Origin: Teichococcus wenyumeiae
GTDB taxonomy: Bacteria > Pseudomonadota > Alphaproteobacteria > Acetobacterales > Acetobacteraceae
Direction of reading: 5' to 3'
Assembly (NCBI RefSeq): GCF_003696345.1
Contig: NZ_RFLX01000018.1
Coordinates: 1-64,000, forward strand
DNA length: 64,000 bases
Within the stretch, counting starts at the first letter, position 1, and each line of letters starts with the position of its first letter. This document shows positions 18,407 to 26,708 of this stretch, one piece after another. The notes under the pieces were generated by a model. It ran no database searches. It saw nothing but the letters and a program-made list of their open reading frames with translations, and was not told where the DNA came from. A program made the translations under genes and the position numbers.

Positions 18407-19384
18407 ATGCTCAGCATCGCCGTCATCGGCGCTGGCCGGATCGGCCGCATCCATGCCCGCAATATCGCGCTTCACCCGCGGGCGCGGCTCGCCGGGGTCA
18501 GTGACACCGATAGCCAAGCCGCCAGCAGCCTGGCGGAGAGCTGTGGCGCCGGTGCCATCCCGTTGGAGGAAGCCTTCAAGGCCGATGCGGTGCTGATCGG
18601 CTCCCCAACCCCGACCCATGCGGATTATATCGAGCGCGCCGCCGCCGCCGGCTGCGCGGTGTTCTGCGAGAAGCCGATCGATCTTTCCATTGCCCGCGTG
18701 CGCGATTGCCTGGCTGTTGTCGAGCGTGCCGGCACGCCGCTGATGGTCGGCTTCAACCGGCGCTTCGATCCCAGCTTTGCCAGCCTGCGGCGCCGGCTGT
18801 CCGCCGGCGAGATCGGCAACCTTGAGTTGTTGACCATCACCAGCCGCGACCCTGCCCCGCCTCCGGCCAGTTATGTGGCGCAGTCGGGCGGGCTGTTCCG
18901 CGACATGATGATCCACGATCTCGACATGGCTCGTTTCCTGCTGGGCGAAGAGCCGGTCGAACTCTACGCAGCCGCCTCCGCTTTGGTCGACAAGGCGATC
19001 GGCGAGGCGGGGGATGTGGATACGGCGGTGGTCACCCTGAAAACCGCAAGCGGCAAGCTGTGCCAGATCAGCAATTCACGGCGCGCCACCTATGGCTATG
19101 ACCAGCGCATCGAGGCACATGGGTCGGAGGGGCTCCTCCGCGCCGGCAACATGACCTCCACCACGGTCGAAGCAGCAGGCAGGAACGGCTTCACCACCGA
19201 GCCCGCCCTTCCCTTCTTCCTGGAACGCTACGACGCGGCCTATCGCGCCGAACTGGATGCCTTCGTAGCCGCAGTGCTGGACGGAACCCCCGCCGGGCCA
19301 GGTGGAGAGGACGGGCTGCGCGCGCTGATCCTGGCGGATGCCGCGACGGAATCTGCCCGCAGCGGAAGGCCGGTTTCGCTTTGA
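18407..19384 (+). CDS. iolG: Inositol 2-dehydrogenase IolG
   Basis: A 325-aa GFO/IDH/MocA dehydrogenase that oxidises myo-inositol to 2-keto-myo-inositol with NAD. The Rossmann motif VIGAGRIGRIHARN is at the N-terminus. The EKP motif (CEKPIDLS) is near residue 90, and the catalytic Asp/His segment RDMMIHDLDMARFL is near 165-178. The start at 18407 is chosen because the nucleotide-binding strand begins there; the upstream in-frame residues lie in the operator region. It is divergent from the iolC operon and convergent with the RpiR gene, 3 bp away. A related sugar dehydrogenase is possible, but the locus supports IolG. Confidence 0.9.
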   Translation: MLSIAVIGAGRIGRIHARNIALHPRARLAGVSDTDSQAASSLAESCGAGAIPLEEAFKADAVLIGSPTPTHADYIERAAAAGCAVFCEKPIDLSIARVRDCLAVVERAGTPLMVGFNRRFDPSFASLRRRLSAGEIGNLELLTITSRDPAPPPASYVAQSGGLFRDMMIHDLDMARFLLGEEPVELYAAASALVDKAIGEAGDVDTAVVTLKTASGKLCQISNSRRATYGYDQRIEAHGSEGLLRAGNMTSTTVEAAGRNGFTTEPALPFFLERYDAAYRAELDAFVAAVLDGTPAGPGGEDGLRALILADAATESARSGRPVSL

Positions 19385-19387
19385 GCC

Positions 19388-20212
19388 TCAACCACCCCGC
19401 TTCTCGGCGGCAAGCACCGCCAAGGTGAGGACCGCGGCGAAGCTGGCCGCGAGGGAGCGGAAGGCACCATTGTCAGCCTCCGCCACCTCCAGCCAGGCCT
19501 TCGCCAGCGGAACCAGGGGACTGAAGGTTGAGTCTGTGATGGCCACCACTGGCACGCCCCGGTGGGAGATAGCGCCTGCGACATCGACGGTGCTCGGGGT
19601 ATAGGGCGTGAAGCTGACCACCAGCAGCGCATCGCCGGCCTGCACCAGGGCGGCCTGTTCCGCCAACATCCCGCCGGCATTGTCCAGCAGCACGGCGCGA
19701 ATGCCCAGCTTGCCAAGCGCATAGGCCAGATAGCTCACCACCGCGAAGGCACGGCGCTGGCCCAGCAGGTACAAGGTCTCGGACTGCGCGAGGATATTGG
19801 CCGCTGCCTCCAGTTCCTCCTCTCCCACCGTCTCGCGGAGGCGGCTGAGCGAAGCGATGGAAGCATCGACGAAGCCGTCCAGCAGCATCGCCGGGCCACC
19901 GGTCGCCGTCGCGGTCGCGCGCAGTGTCTCAAGGCGTTCCCGGTAATCGGGCCAGCGGTCCCGCAGCCGGGTCCGGAACACCTGCTGCATGTCGGAGAAG
20001 CCGCCATAGCCGAAGGACTGGGCAAAACGGACCAGGGTCGAAGGCTGCACTTCGGCGCTCCGGGCAACCTCGGCCACGGTTCCAAGGGCCATCTCATCCG
20101 GATGGTCCAGCGCGAAGCGGGCCACCTGCTTCAGGCGGCGGGGGAGGCCGGCATGGCGCCGCGCCAGTTCCTCGCGCAGTGCCTTGAACTCCCGGACTGG
20201 CTCCGACGTCAT
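19388..20212 (-). CDS. RpiR/MurR family transcriptional regulator, probable IolR
   Basis: A 274-aa regulator. The N-terminal HTH_6 domain (about residues 8-85) includes GTVAEVARSAEVQPSTLVRF and SFGYGGFSDMQQVFR. The C-terminal SIS sugar-phosphate-binding domain (about 130-265) includes ETLYLLGQRRAFAV and LVVSFTPYTPSTV. Proteobacterial iol loci are often repressed by RpiR proteins, so it probably controls the adjacent genes. I chose the ATG at 20212 because AGGA precedes it and family length fits; an in-frame ATG at 20302 is possible. A GGAA-N6-TTCT site sits about 115 bp upstream and suggests autoregulation. Confidence 0.88.
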   Translation of the reverse strand: MTSEPVREFKALREELARRHAGLPRRLKQVARFALDHPDEMALGTVAEVARSAEVQPSTLVRFAQSFGYGGFSDMQQVFRTRLRDRWPDYRERLETLRATATATGGPAMLLDGFVDASIASLSRLRETVGEEELEAAANILAQSETLYLLGQRRAFAVVSYLAYALGKLGIRAVLLDNAGGMLAEQAALVQAGDALLVVSFTPYTPSTVDVAGAISHRGVPVVAITDSTFSPLVPLAKAWLEVAEADNGAFRSLAASFAAVLTLAVLAAEKRGG

Positions 20213-20326
20213 GTACTTGCTGGTTCCTGGCCTTGGCACGCGGGGCTGATGAGGACGGCTTGCCGTCCCATACCCCAGACCGCAGCGAGTGAACAATTCC
20301 ATTAAAGCGAGATCGCTGCCCGCTAT

Positions 20327-20340
20327 AGAATTTTTATTCC
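20327..20340 (-). promoter_or_regulatory. Second candidate IolR operator upstream of the RpiR gene
   Basis: On the minus strand the 14 bases read GGAA-TAAAAA-TTCT, matching 7 of 8 positions of the GGAA-N6-TTCC pattern. The site lies in an AT-rich pocket 115 bp before the regulator start. Consistent with autoregulation; the match alone is weak. Confidence 0.35.
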
Positions 20341-20573
20341 AGATACCGGTCTGCATCACGTGCCAGCCCCGAAGCGGCAGAGCCTGCCGTGATGCCGCAG
20401 AACAAGCTGCTGTTTTTCTGGCATTCTGGAACTGATACGCTTCCTTGAACGCTGATAGCGGCACCTGCGCCCGGAAGGCCCTGGCAGGCCGCATCTGCCA
20501 GAGCTTGCCATTCCTGCAGGCCGGAGCCCTGAGGCTGGCGCAGCTGCTGGCAGAACCTGCTTTGGCGGCCCGC

Positions 20574-21428
20574 CTAGAGGGCCGCTTCGAGTATGCGGCG
20601 CGCGAGGCGGAGGTGCAGGCGCTCCACCATCTGCCCATCCAGCGAGATGACCCCCGCTTCAGGCTGGGCCGTGAAGGCTGCGGCCACCTTCCGCGCCCAT
20701 TCCAGCCGCGCCGCATCCGGCGTGAAGGCCGCGGCTACCGGGCCGAGCTGGTCCGGATGGATGCACAGCTTGCCGGCGAAACCATCCCGCGCGGCCTCGG
20801 CAGCCTCGCGCACCAGGGCTTCCGGCTGGCGCGGGTCGGGAAAGGGCGTGTCCATGGCGGGCAGCCCCGCCGCGCCGGCGGCCAGCAGAAAGGCCGCGCG
20901 TGCCTGGCGTACCGGCGCGGCGTAGCGACCCTGCGGATCCCGCGCCACCACACCCAGATCGGATGAGAGATCCTCCGCCCCAAAACACAGGGCCTTCAGG
21001 CGCGGCGGCACATCGCGGTAGTCGAGCCCGTGCAGCGAGGCTGCCGTTTCCGTCACCAGCGCCAGCACGCCGATCTGCCCGGCTTCCAGGCCGGCGGCGG
21101 TCTCCAGCGCTTCCAGGTGATGATCCAGGGCCCAGACATCCTGCGGCCCCGTGCACTTCGGCAGCATCACCGCCAGGGGCGCGCCGGGCACCACGGCCGC
21201 GAGGTCACGCAGATACCAGGACGTGGTGCGCGCATTGATCCGCACCACCACCTCGCGCCTCGTCCGTCCAGGCAGCAGGGCCGCGACTTCCGCACGCGCG
21301 GCATCCTTGTTCTCGGGCCCGACCGCGTCCTCCAGGTCCAGCACTACGGCATCGGCCGCGCTGGCCAGGGCCTTGTCCCGCTTGCGCGCGGAATCGCCAG
21401 GCGCGAAGAGCAGGTTGCGCAGCCGCAT
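20574..21428 (-). CDS. HpcH/HpaI aldolase / CitE-family CoA ester lyase
   Basis: A 284-aa TIM-barrel lyase of the CitE/malyl-CoA lyase class, which cleaves (methyl)malyl- or citramalyl-CoA into an acyl-CoA and an oxoacid. Motifs are LLFAPGDSARKRDKAL, VLDLEDAVGPENKDAAR (metal Asp/Glu region), VVRINA, the catalytic-loop region CFGAEDLSSDLG and GKLCIHPDQ. The start at 21428 overlaps the MaoC stop (TGATG). Last gene of the six-gene operon. In the company of a CaiB transferase and a MaoC hydratase it most resembles (S)-citramalyl-CoA lyase of itaconate pathways; malyl- or methylmalyl-CoA remain alternatives. Confidence 0.85.
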   Translation of the reverse strand: MRLRNLLFAPGDSARKRDKALASAADAVVLDLEDAVGPENKDAARAEVAALLPGRTRREVVVRINARTTSWYLRDLAAVVPGAPLAVMLPKCTGPQDVWALDHHLEALETAAGLEAGQIGVLALVTETAASLHGLDYRDVPPRLKALCFGAEDLSSDLGVVARDPQGRYAAPVRQARAAFLLAAGAAGLPAMDTPFPDPRQPEALVREAAEAARDGFAGKLCIHPDQLGPVAAAFTPDAARLEWARKVAAAFTAQPEAGVISLDGQMVERLHLRLARRILEAAL

Positions 21429-21889
21429 CACGCCGCCTCCGCCGGGCGGCGATGCACCAGCACCGCACGTTCGCAACGGGCGACCACCTCGTCACGCTGG
21501 TTATAGGCCTCGTGCAGCAGCGTCACGATCCCTGCGTCGGGGCGGGATTTGCTGGCCCTCGCGCCGAGCACCGTGGTGCGCACCCCGAGTGTGTCACCTG
21601 CAAAGACCGGCACAGGGAAGCGCACGTCCGTCATGCCCAGGTTGGCCACGGCCGTGCCATTGGTGGTGTTGTGCACGCTCATGCCGATCATCAGCCCGAG
21701 CGTGAAAAGCGAGTTCATCAGCGGACGGCCGAACTCACTGTCCTTCATGTATTCGGCATCCAGATGCAGCCGCGCCACATTCATGGTCATGCCACAGAAG
21801 AAGGTATTGTCGGAGTCCGTCAGCGTGCGCCGCCACTCGGCATCCACCACCAGGCCCTCGACCAGTTCCTCGAACCACAGACCAGCCAT
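21428..21889 (-). CDS. MaoC-family acyl-CoA hydratase
   Basis: A 153-aa single hot-dog domain of the MaoC dehydratase family. It has the early GLVV segment, TDSDNTFFCGMTMN, and the FPVPVFAGDTLGVRTTV strand seen in mesaconyl/itaconyl-CoA hydratase-type proteins. The ATG at 21889 begins the domain; upstream sequence in the frame is overlap with other reading and is not coding. It lies 23 bp after the acyl-CoA dehydrogenase. The probable role is hydration of an unsaturated C5-dicarboxyl-CoA (inference from the neighbours). Confidence 0.85.
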   Translation of the reverse strand: MAGLWFEELVEGLVVDAEWRRTLTDSDNTFFCGMTMNVARLHLDAEYMKDSEFGRPLMNSLFTLGLMIGMSVHNTTNGTAVANLGMTDVRFPVPVFAGDTLGVRTTVLGARASKSRPDAGIVTLLHEAYNQRDEVVARCERAVLVHRRPAEAA

Positions 21890-21912
21890 GCCGGTTCTCC
21901 TTTGTTGCCAGC

Positions 21913-23079
21913 TCAATAGGATTTCGGCAGGCCCAGCACCTTCTCCGCGATGAAGCAGAGAATGAGCTGCGGGCTGACGGGCGCGATACGCGGGATCATT
22001 ACCTCGCGCAGGAAGCGCTCCACATGGTATTCGCGGGCGTAGCCGAAGCCGCCATGGGTCATTACCGCCTGCTGGCAGGCCTTGAAGCCGGCTTCGGCAG
22101 CGAGATACTTGGCCGCATTGGCCTCGGCACCGCAGGAGAGACCACGGTCGTAGCGCCAGGCGGCTTGCAGGATCATCAGCTGCGCTGCCTGAAGCTCCAT
22201 CCAGTTGGCAGCCAGGGGGTGCTGGATGGCCTGGTTCTGCCCGATGGGCCGGCCGAAGACGCGGCGCTCCTTGGCGTAGTTCGTCGCGCGCTCCAGCGCG
22301 ACAAGGCCGAGCCCCACGGCCTCGGCGGCGATCAGGATGCGTTCCGGGTTCAGGCCGTGCAGGATGTATTCGAAGCCACGGCCTTCCTCGCCAATGCGGT
22401 CCTCCTCCGGCACTTCCAGGTTGTCGAAGAAAACCTCGTTGGAATCGACGGCCTTGCGGCCCATCTTGTCGATCTCGCGCACATCGACATGCCTGCGGTC
22501 GAGGTCGGTGTAAAAAAGACTCAGCCCCTCGGTGCGGCGCTTCACCTGATCGAGCGGCGTGGTGCGTGCCAGGATCAACACCTTTTCCGCCACCTGCGCC
22601 GTCGAGATCCAGATCTTCTGCCCATTCACCACGTAGCGGTCGCCACGCTTCTCGGCGCGCGTGCGCAGCTGCGTGGTGTCCAGCCCGGTATTCGGCTCGG
22701 TAACGGCGAAGCAGGCACGCTCCTGGCCCGCGATCAGCGGCGGCAGCATGCGGCGCTTCTGCTCCTCGGTGCCGAAGACCACCACCGGGTTCAGCCCGAA
22801 GATGTTCATGTGCACCGCCGAGGCCCCGGTCATGCCGGCGCCGGACTGCGCGATGGCCTGCATCATGATGGCCGCTTCGGTGATGCCGAGGCCGGCGCCG
22901 CCATATTCCTCCGGCATGCAGATGCCGAGCCAGCCATCCTTCGCCAGCGCCGCGCAGAACTCGCGCGGGAAGGCACCGTCCTTGTCGCGCTGCAGCCAGT
23001 ATTCGTCGCCAAAGCCCGCGCAGATACGGACGATAGCCTCGCGGAGTGCATCCTGCTCGGGGGTGAAGGTGAAGTCCAT
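21913..23079 (-). CDS. Acyl-CoA dehydrogenase
   Basis: A 388-aa FAD enzyme of the acyl-CoA dehydrogenase family. The N-terminal domain starts FTFTPEQDALREAI. The flavin-binding middle domain has CFAVTEPNTGLDTTQLRT and WISTAQVAEK. The C-terminal helical domain has THGGFGYAREYHVERFLRE. The end, PVSPQLILCFIAEKVLGLP, replaces the usual EGT motif; from memory it is shared by ACADs found in itaconate-type clusters. The start at 23079 overlaps the CoA-transferase stop (TGATG); a second ATG at 23094 is less likely. Confidence 0.88.
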   Translation of the reverse strand: MDFTFTPEQDALREAIVRICAGFGDEYWLQRDKDGAFPREFCAALAKDGWLGICMPEEYGGAGLGITEAAIMMQAIAQSGAGMTGASAVHMNIFGLNPVVVFGTEEQKRRMLPPLIAGQERACFAVTEPNTGLDTTQLRTRAEKRGDRYVVNGQKIWISTAQVAEKVLILARTTPLDQVKRRTEGLSLFYTDLDRRHVDVREIDKMGRKAVDSNEVFFDNLEVPEEDRIGEEGRGFEYILHGLNPERILIAAEAVGLGLVALERATNYAKERRVFGRPIGQNQAIQHPLAANWMELQAAQLMILQAAWRYDRGLSCGAEANAAKYLAAEAGFKACQQAVMTHGGFGYAREYHVERFLREVMIPRIAPVSPQLILCFIAEKVLGLPKSY

Positions 23080-24203
23080 CAAGTCGTCTCCCATGCGGCG
23101 GTGCCGGGTGCGGGCCAGGCAGGCGGTGGTCCGGGCGGCGCGGGCGGCGTCGCCGACCAGCGGCCGAAGGGCGCGGTGGTGTGAAGGGTGCGGCCATCGG
23201 GCAGCGCCACGTCCTGCCAGAAGCCGGTGGCATTCAGGTGCGGGTCCTGGCGCAGCGCGGTGATGTCATTGACCGGCGCGGCGGGGATATCGGCTTCTGA
23301 GAGAAGCTGCATCCATTCCGCCGTGTCGCGATGCGCCAGCGCCTCGGCCACCTGGGCATAGGCGTGGTCAATGCCCGCCTGCCGCGCCGCATGGGTGGCG
23401 AGGCGCGGGTCCTGCAGCGCATCCTCCCGCCCGATCAACGCGAAGAAGCGGCGCCAGTGGGCGTCGGTGTAGAGCAGCACGGCGATCCAGCCATCCCGCG
23501 TGCGGTAGGGCCGGCGCTGCGGTGACATCAGGCGCGGGTAATAGGGCTCGCCCTCGGGCGGGTCGAAGCTCATCCCGCCGAGGTGGTCGCCAGCCACCAG
23601 GCCGGCGAAAGTCTCGAACATCGGCACCTCCACCTGCTGGGCCACGCCGGTGCGTTCCCGGCAAGCGATGGCGGCGACGATGGCGAAGGCCAGATGCGTG
23701 CCGACCACGCGGTCGGCCAGGGTCAGCGGCACGTAGCGCGGCTCGCCATCGCCCGCGGCACGGCCGATGGTATCGGCCAGGCCGCTCGCCGCCTGGATCA
23801 GGTCGTCATAGGCCGGGCGGGCGGCATAAGGCCCTCCGGCGCCATAGCCATAGGCGCAGGCAACCACCAGCCGGGGGTTGAACGCCGCCAGGTCGTTCTG
23901 GCGCAGGCCGAGGCGTGCGGCCGCCTCGGGGCGCATGTTGTGCACCAGCACATCGGCTCCCGAGGCCAGGCGGCGGAATTCCGCCTGCCCTTCCGGAGCC
24001 TTCAGGTCCAGCGCCACGCTGCGCTTGCCACGGTTCAGATGCGCGAAGATCGCGCCGCCCTGCCCGGCCCGGCGCATCACGTCGCCCTCGGGCGGCTCGA
24101 CCTTCAGCACCTCGGCACCGAGGTCGGCCAGCAGCCGCGTGGCATAGGGGCCCATCACCACCGTGCTGGCATCCAGCACGCGCAGGCCGGCGAGTACGGT
24201 CAT
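23079..24203 (-). CDS. CaiB/BaiF family CoA-transferase (C5-dicarboxylate candidate)
   Basis: A 374-aa class III CoA-transferase that moves CoA between acyl-CoA and a carboxylate. Family signatures are GLRVLDASTVVMGPYATRLL, GAEVLKVEPPEGD, NRGKRSVALDLKAPEGQ and NMRPEAAARLGL. The catalytic Asp normally lies shortly after the last of these; the matching stretch here is RPAYDDLIQAASGL. The start overlaps the TctC stop (ATGA). Being upstream of hydratase and lyase genes, it probably activates the acid taken up, such as itaconate or mesaconate (inference). Confidence 0.88.
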   Translation of the reverse strand: MTVLAGLRVLDASTVVMGPYATRLLADLGAEVLKVEPPEGDVMRRAGQGGAIFAHLNRGKRSVALDLKAPEGQAEFRRLASGADVLVHNMRPEAAARLGLRQNDLAAFNPRLVVACAYGYGAGGPYAARPAYDDLIQAASGLADTIGRAAGDGEPRYVPLTLADRVVGTHLAFAIVAAIACRERTGVAQQVEVPMFETFAGLVAGDHLGGMSFDPPEGEPYYPRLMSPQRRPYRTRDGWIAVLLYTDAHWRRFFALIGREDALQDPRLATHAARQAGIDHAYAQVAEALAHRDTAEWMQLLSEADIPAAPVNDITALRQDPHLNATGFWQDVALPDGRTLHTTAPFGRWSATPPAPPGPPPAWPAPGTAAWETT

Positions 24204-25174
24204 TCCTTCTCGATCCCGGCGGCCTCGATCAGTTCCCGCCACTTCACCAGCTCGGCGCGGACGAAGCTGTCCAGCGTCTCCGGTGGGCCCGAGAAGGCCT
24301 CGAAGCCGATGGCAGCGAAGCGCTGCTTCACTTCCGGCCGATCAATGGCCTGGCGGATGGCTGCATTCAAGGTCGCGACGATCTCCGGCCGCATCTTCGC
24401 GGGGCCGAAGACGCCGTTCCATGAGGTGATGTCGAAGCCCTCGAGCCCGGCCTCGGCCATCGAAGGCGACTCCGGCATCAGTGCCGAGCGCTCCTTCGTG
24501 CTCATTGCCAACACGCGCAGCTTGCCGGCCTGCACATTGGCCAGGCCCGCCGCGATATCGACGAACATGCAGGTCACGCGCCCGGCCATAACATCGGTCA
24601 TGGCCGGCGGGGTGCTACGGTAGGGCACATGCAGCATCTCGGCGCCGGCCATCCGCGCCATGGTGGCACCGGCGACGATGCCGGTGCTGTTGCCGCTGGC
24701 ATAGCTGACCTGGCCCGGGGACTTGCGCGCCATCTCCAGCAGGTCCCGCAGGCTGCGCGCCTTCACCTCCTCGCCCACCACCAGCATGAAGGGCAGGTTG
24801 CCGACGCGGGCCACGGGCGTGAAATCCGCCACGGGGTCATAGTCGATGCGCTTCATCAGCGACGGATTGGCGGAATGGGTGGTGTTGGTGGTGACAAAGA
24901 GCGTGGTGCCATCCGGCGCCGCACGGGCCGCCTGCACGGCGGCGATGGTGCCATTGGCGCCGGCGCGGTTGTCCACCACCACCGGCACCCCGATCCGCGC
25001 ACCCAGCAGTTCGGCGAGGATACGGGCCACCGCATCCGTGCCGCTGCCGCCGGCGAAGGGCACCACCAGCGTGATGGGGCGGTCCGGCTTCCATTCGGCG
25101 CCCTGCGCCCGCGCCAACCCGGGAAGGGCCGGCAGCGCCATGGCGGCGCCAAGCAGGCTGCGGCGGCGGATCAT
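24200..25174 (-). CDS. Bug/TctC-family tripartite tricarboxylate receptor
   Basis: A 324-aa periplasmic binding protein of the Bug/TctC family. A twin-arginine-like signal (MIRRRSLLGAAMALPALPG) precedes PITLVVPFAGGSGTDAVAR, the family hallmark near residue 30-48. Further marks are VVVDNRAGANGTIA and GRVTCMFVDIAAGL. These receptors bind carboxylates and work with TctAB membrane proteins, which are absent here, as often for Bug proteins. It overlaps the cupin stop and the CaiB start by 4 bases each. It probably captures the acid degraded by the operon. Confidence 0.9.
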   Translation of the reverse strand: MIRRRSLLGAAMALPALPGLARAQGAEWKPDRPITLVVPFAGGSGTDAVARILAELLGARIGVPVVVDNRAGANGTIAAVQAARAAPDGTTLFVTTNTTHSANPSLMKRIDYDPVADFTPVARVGNLPFMLVVGEEVKARSLRDLLEMARKSPGQVSYASGNSTGIVAGATMARMAGAEMLHVPYRSTPPAMTDVMAGRVTCMFVDIAAGLANVQAGKLRVLAMSTKERSALMPESPSMAEAGLEGFDITSWNGVFGPAKMRPEIVATLNAAIRQAIDRPEVKQRFAAIGFEAFSGPPETLDSFVRAELVKWRELIEAAGIEKE

Positions 25175-25581
25175 GCGTGCATGTCCCCGGCGCGGCGGAC
25201 GACCTTGGCGGGGTCCTCGCCATAGGGCGGCGAATAGATGACCAGCAGCTTCACCGGCTCCGTGCCGACGACGGTGAAGATATGTTCCTCCCCGGCCGGA
25301 AAGAAGCACATCTCGCCAGGCCCAATCTCGCGGCTCTGGCCGCCGATCTCGGCGCGGGCGCGGCCGGACAGGATGTAGCAGGCCTGTTCCATGCCTGGAT
25401 GCGCATGCGGCAAGGCGCCCTGCCCTGCCTCGATGCTGCCGAGCAGCACCTCCATGGTCTTGGCGCCCACCGTCTCCGGCCCGATCAGCCGCCGGTTCAC
25501 CGTGCCGGTGTGGTTGGCGGGGCTATAGCCCGGCACATCCTCCGGGCGGACGAAATAGCGGCGTTCCGTTGTCGTGGACAT
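25171..25581 (-). CDS. Cupin domain protein
   Basis: A 136-aa single-domain cupin. The metal-binding motif reads GALPHAHPGMEQACYILSG in the first half and PAGEEHIFTV in the second. It is the first gene of the operon, with GGGAGA about 8 bases before the ATG at 25581. A sensor or a small isomerase/dioxygenase role is possible; no specific reaction can be assigned. Confidence 0.85.
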   Translation of the reverse strand: MSTTTERRYFVRPEDVPGYSPANHTGTVNRRLIGPETVGAKTMEVLLGSIEAGQGALPHAHPGMEQACYILSGRARAEIGGQSREIGPGEMCFFPAGEEHIFTVVGTEPVKLLVIYSPPYGEDPAKVVRRAGDMHA

Positions 25582-25653
25582 CGGCTTCTCCCTGGGTTCC
25601 GCCTTCAAAGGGGCGATTCACCAGGGAATTCGGGGCGCCCAGACCCTATAAAT

Positions 25654-25669
25654 CAATTGAAATAAATTG
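25654..25669. promoter_or_regulatory. Candidate LysR binding site (CAATT-N6-AATTG)
   Basis: A perfect 5-bp inverted repeat with a 6-base spacer, also fitting T-N11-A, in the divergent region between the cupin operon and its LysR gene. It lies in an AT-rich stretch 22 bp before the LysR start. Typical position for a LysR box that controls both directions. Confidence 0.45.
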
Positions 25670-25690
25670 CTCATGCCATAGAAAACAATT

Positions 25691-26608
25691 ATGTCCGTTA
25701 CACTCAAAGGGCTGCGTGCCTTCAACACGGTGCTACGTTACGGCAGCTTCACCCGCGCAGCCGGGCTGCTGAACATCACGCAGCCCGCGCTGACCGTGCA
25801 GATCCGCCAGTTGGAGATGGGCCTAGGGCTCAAGCTGCTCGACCGCACGCCGCGTGGCGCCGAGCCGACAGCCGCTGGGCGGGAACTGGCGCGCTCGTTG
25901 GAGCCCCTGCTGCAGGAACTCGACCACACCATTGCCAGCCTGCAGGACCTTGCCGCGCGCCGCCGTGGCGTGGTGCGGCTGGCGGTTCTGCCTTCCGTGG
26001 CTTCCGGCCTGCTGCCGGGCGCCATCGCGCGGCTTCATGCCAGCCACCCGAACCTCCAGGTGCGGGTGCGCGAGGCGGTGACCGGCGAGGTTTATGAGCA
26101 GGTCCGGTCCGGGCAGGTGGACTTCGGCATCGCGACGGATCTGCAGCCGGGCGGCGAGCTATCGCTGCAGCGGCTGTTCCAGGACCAGATCATGGCCATG
26201 CTGCCCCCCGGCCATGCCATGGCGGCGATGCCATTGATCCCCCTTCCCGCCCTGGCGAAAGAAAGGCTGCTGCTGCTGGAGACCAATAGCTCCATCCGCC
26301 AGCTGGTGGACGATGCTTTCGCCAGGACCGGGCATATCGTCGCTCCGGCCCAGGAGGCCGTGCACACAGGTACGTTGGTCAGCATGGCACGCGCCGGGCT
26401 CGGGATCGTGCTGATCCCTTCCTCCGCCGCTGAGATCGCCATGGCGCCGGAGCTGGCGGTGCGCCCGATCGGTCATCCACACATCTGCCGCACGGTCAGC
26501 CTGATCTGCCGCAGCGACCGCTCCCTCCCGCCCTCGGCCGAAGCACTGGTTGAGACGCTGCGAGAGGTGATCGACCACTCCGCCGATGGAGGCCGAGCTG
26601 GAGCCTAG
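25691..26608 (+). CDS. LysR-family transcriptional regulator
   Basis: A 305-aa regulator. The N-terminal HTH domain reads LKGLRAFNTVLRYGSFTRAA...ITQPALTVQIRQLE (about residues 4-60). The effector-binding domain follows, with VVRLAVLPSVASGLLPGAI and MARAGLGIVLIPSS. It is divergent from the six-gene CoA operon and so is probably its activator. LysR proteins also adjoin itaconate loci in pseudomonads (known arrangement, PA0877 next to ict-ich-ccl). The Shine-Dalgarno is weak. Confidence 0.9.
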   Translation: MSVTLKGLRAFNTVLRYGSFTRAAGLLNITQPALTVQIRQLEMGLGLKLLDRTPRGAEPTAAGRELARSLEPLLQELDHTIASLQDLAARRRGVVRLAVLPSVASGLLPGAIARLHASHPNLQVRVREAVTGEVYEQVRSGQVDFGIATDLQPGGELSLQRLFQDQIMAMLPPGHAMAAMPLIPLPALAKERLLLLETNSSIRQLVDDAFARTGHIVAPAQEAVHTGTLVSMARAGLGIVLIPSSAAEIAMAPELAVRPIGHPHICRTVSLICRSDRSLPPSAEALVETLREVIDHSADGGRAGA

Positions 26609-26708
26609 GCCTGACTACGCAGCCTTGCGGAACAGGTTAGCCTGGGCGCTGTGAAGGAAGGGGCACAGCTTGTAGGCGTCCCTCACCGCGCCGCCTTCAT
26701 ACCGCCCC

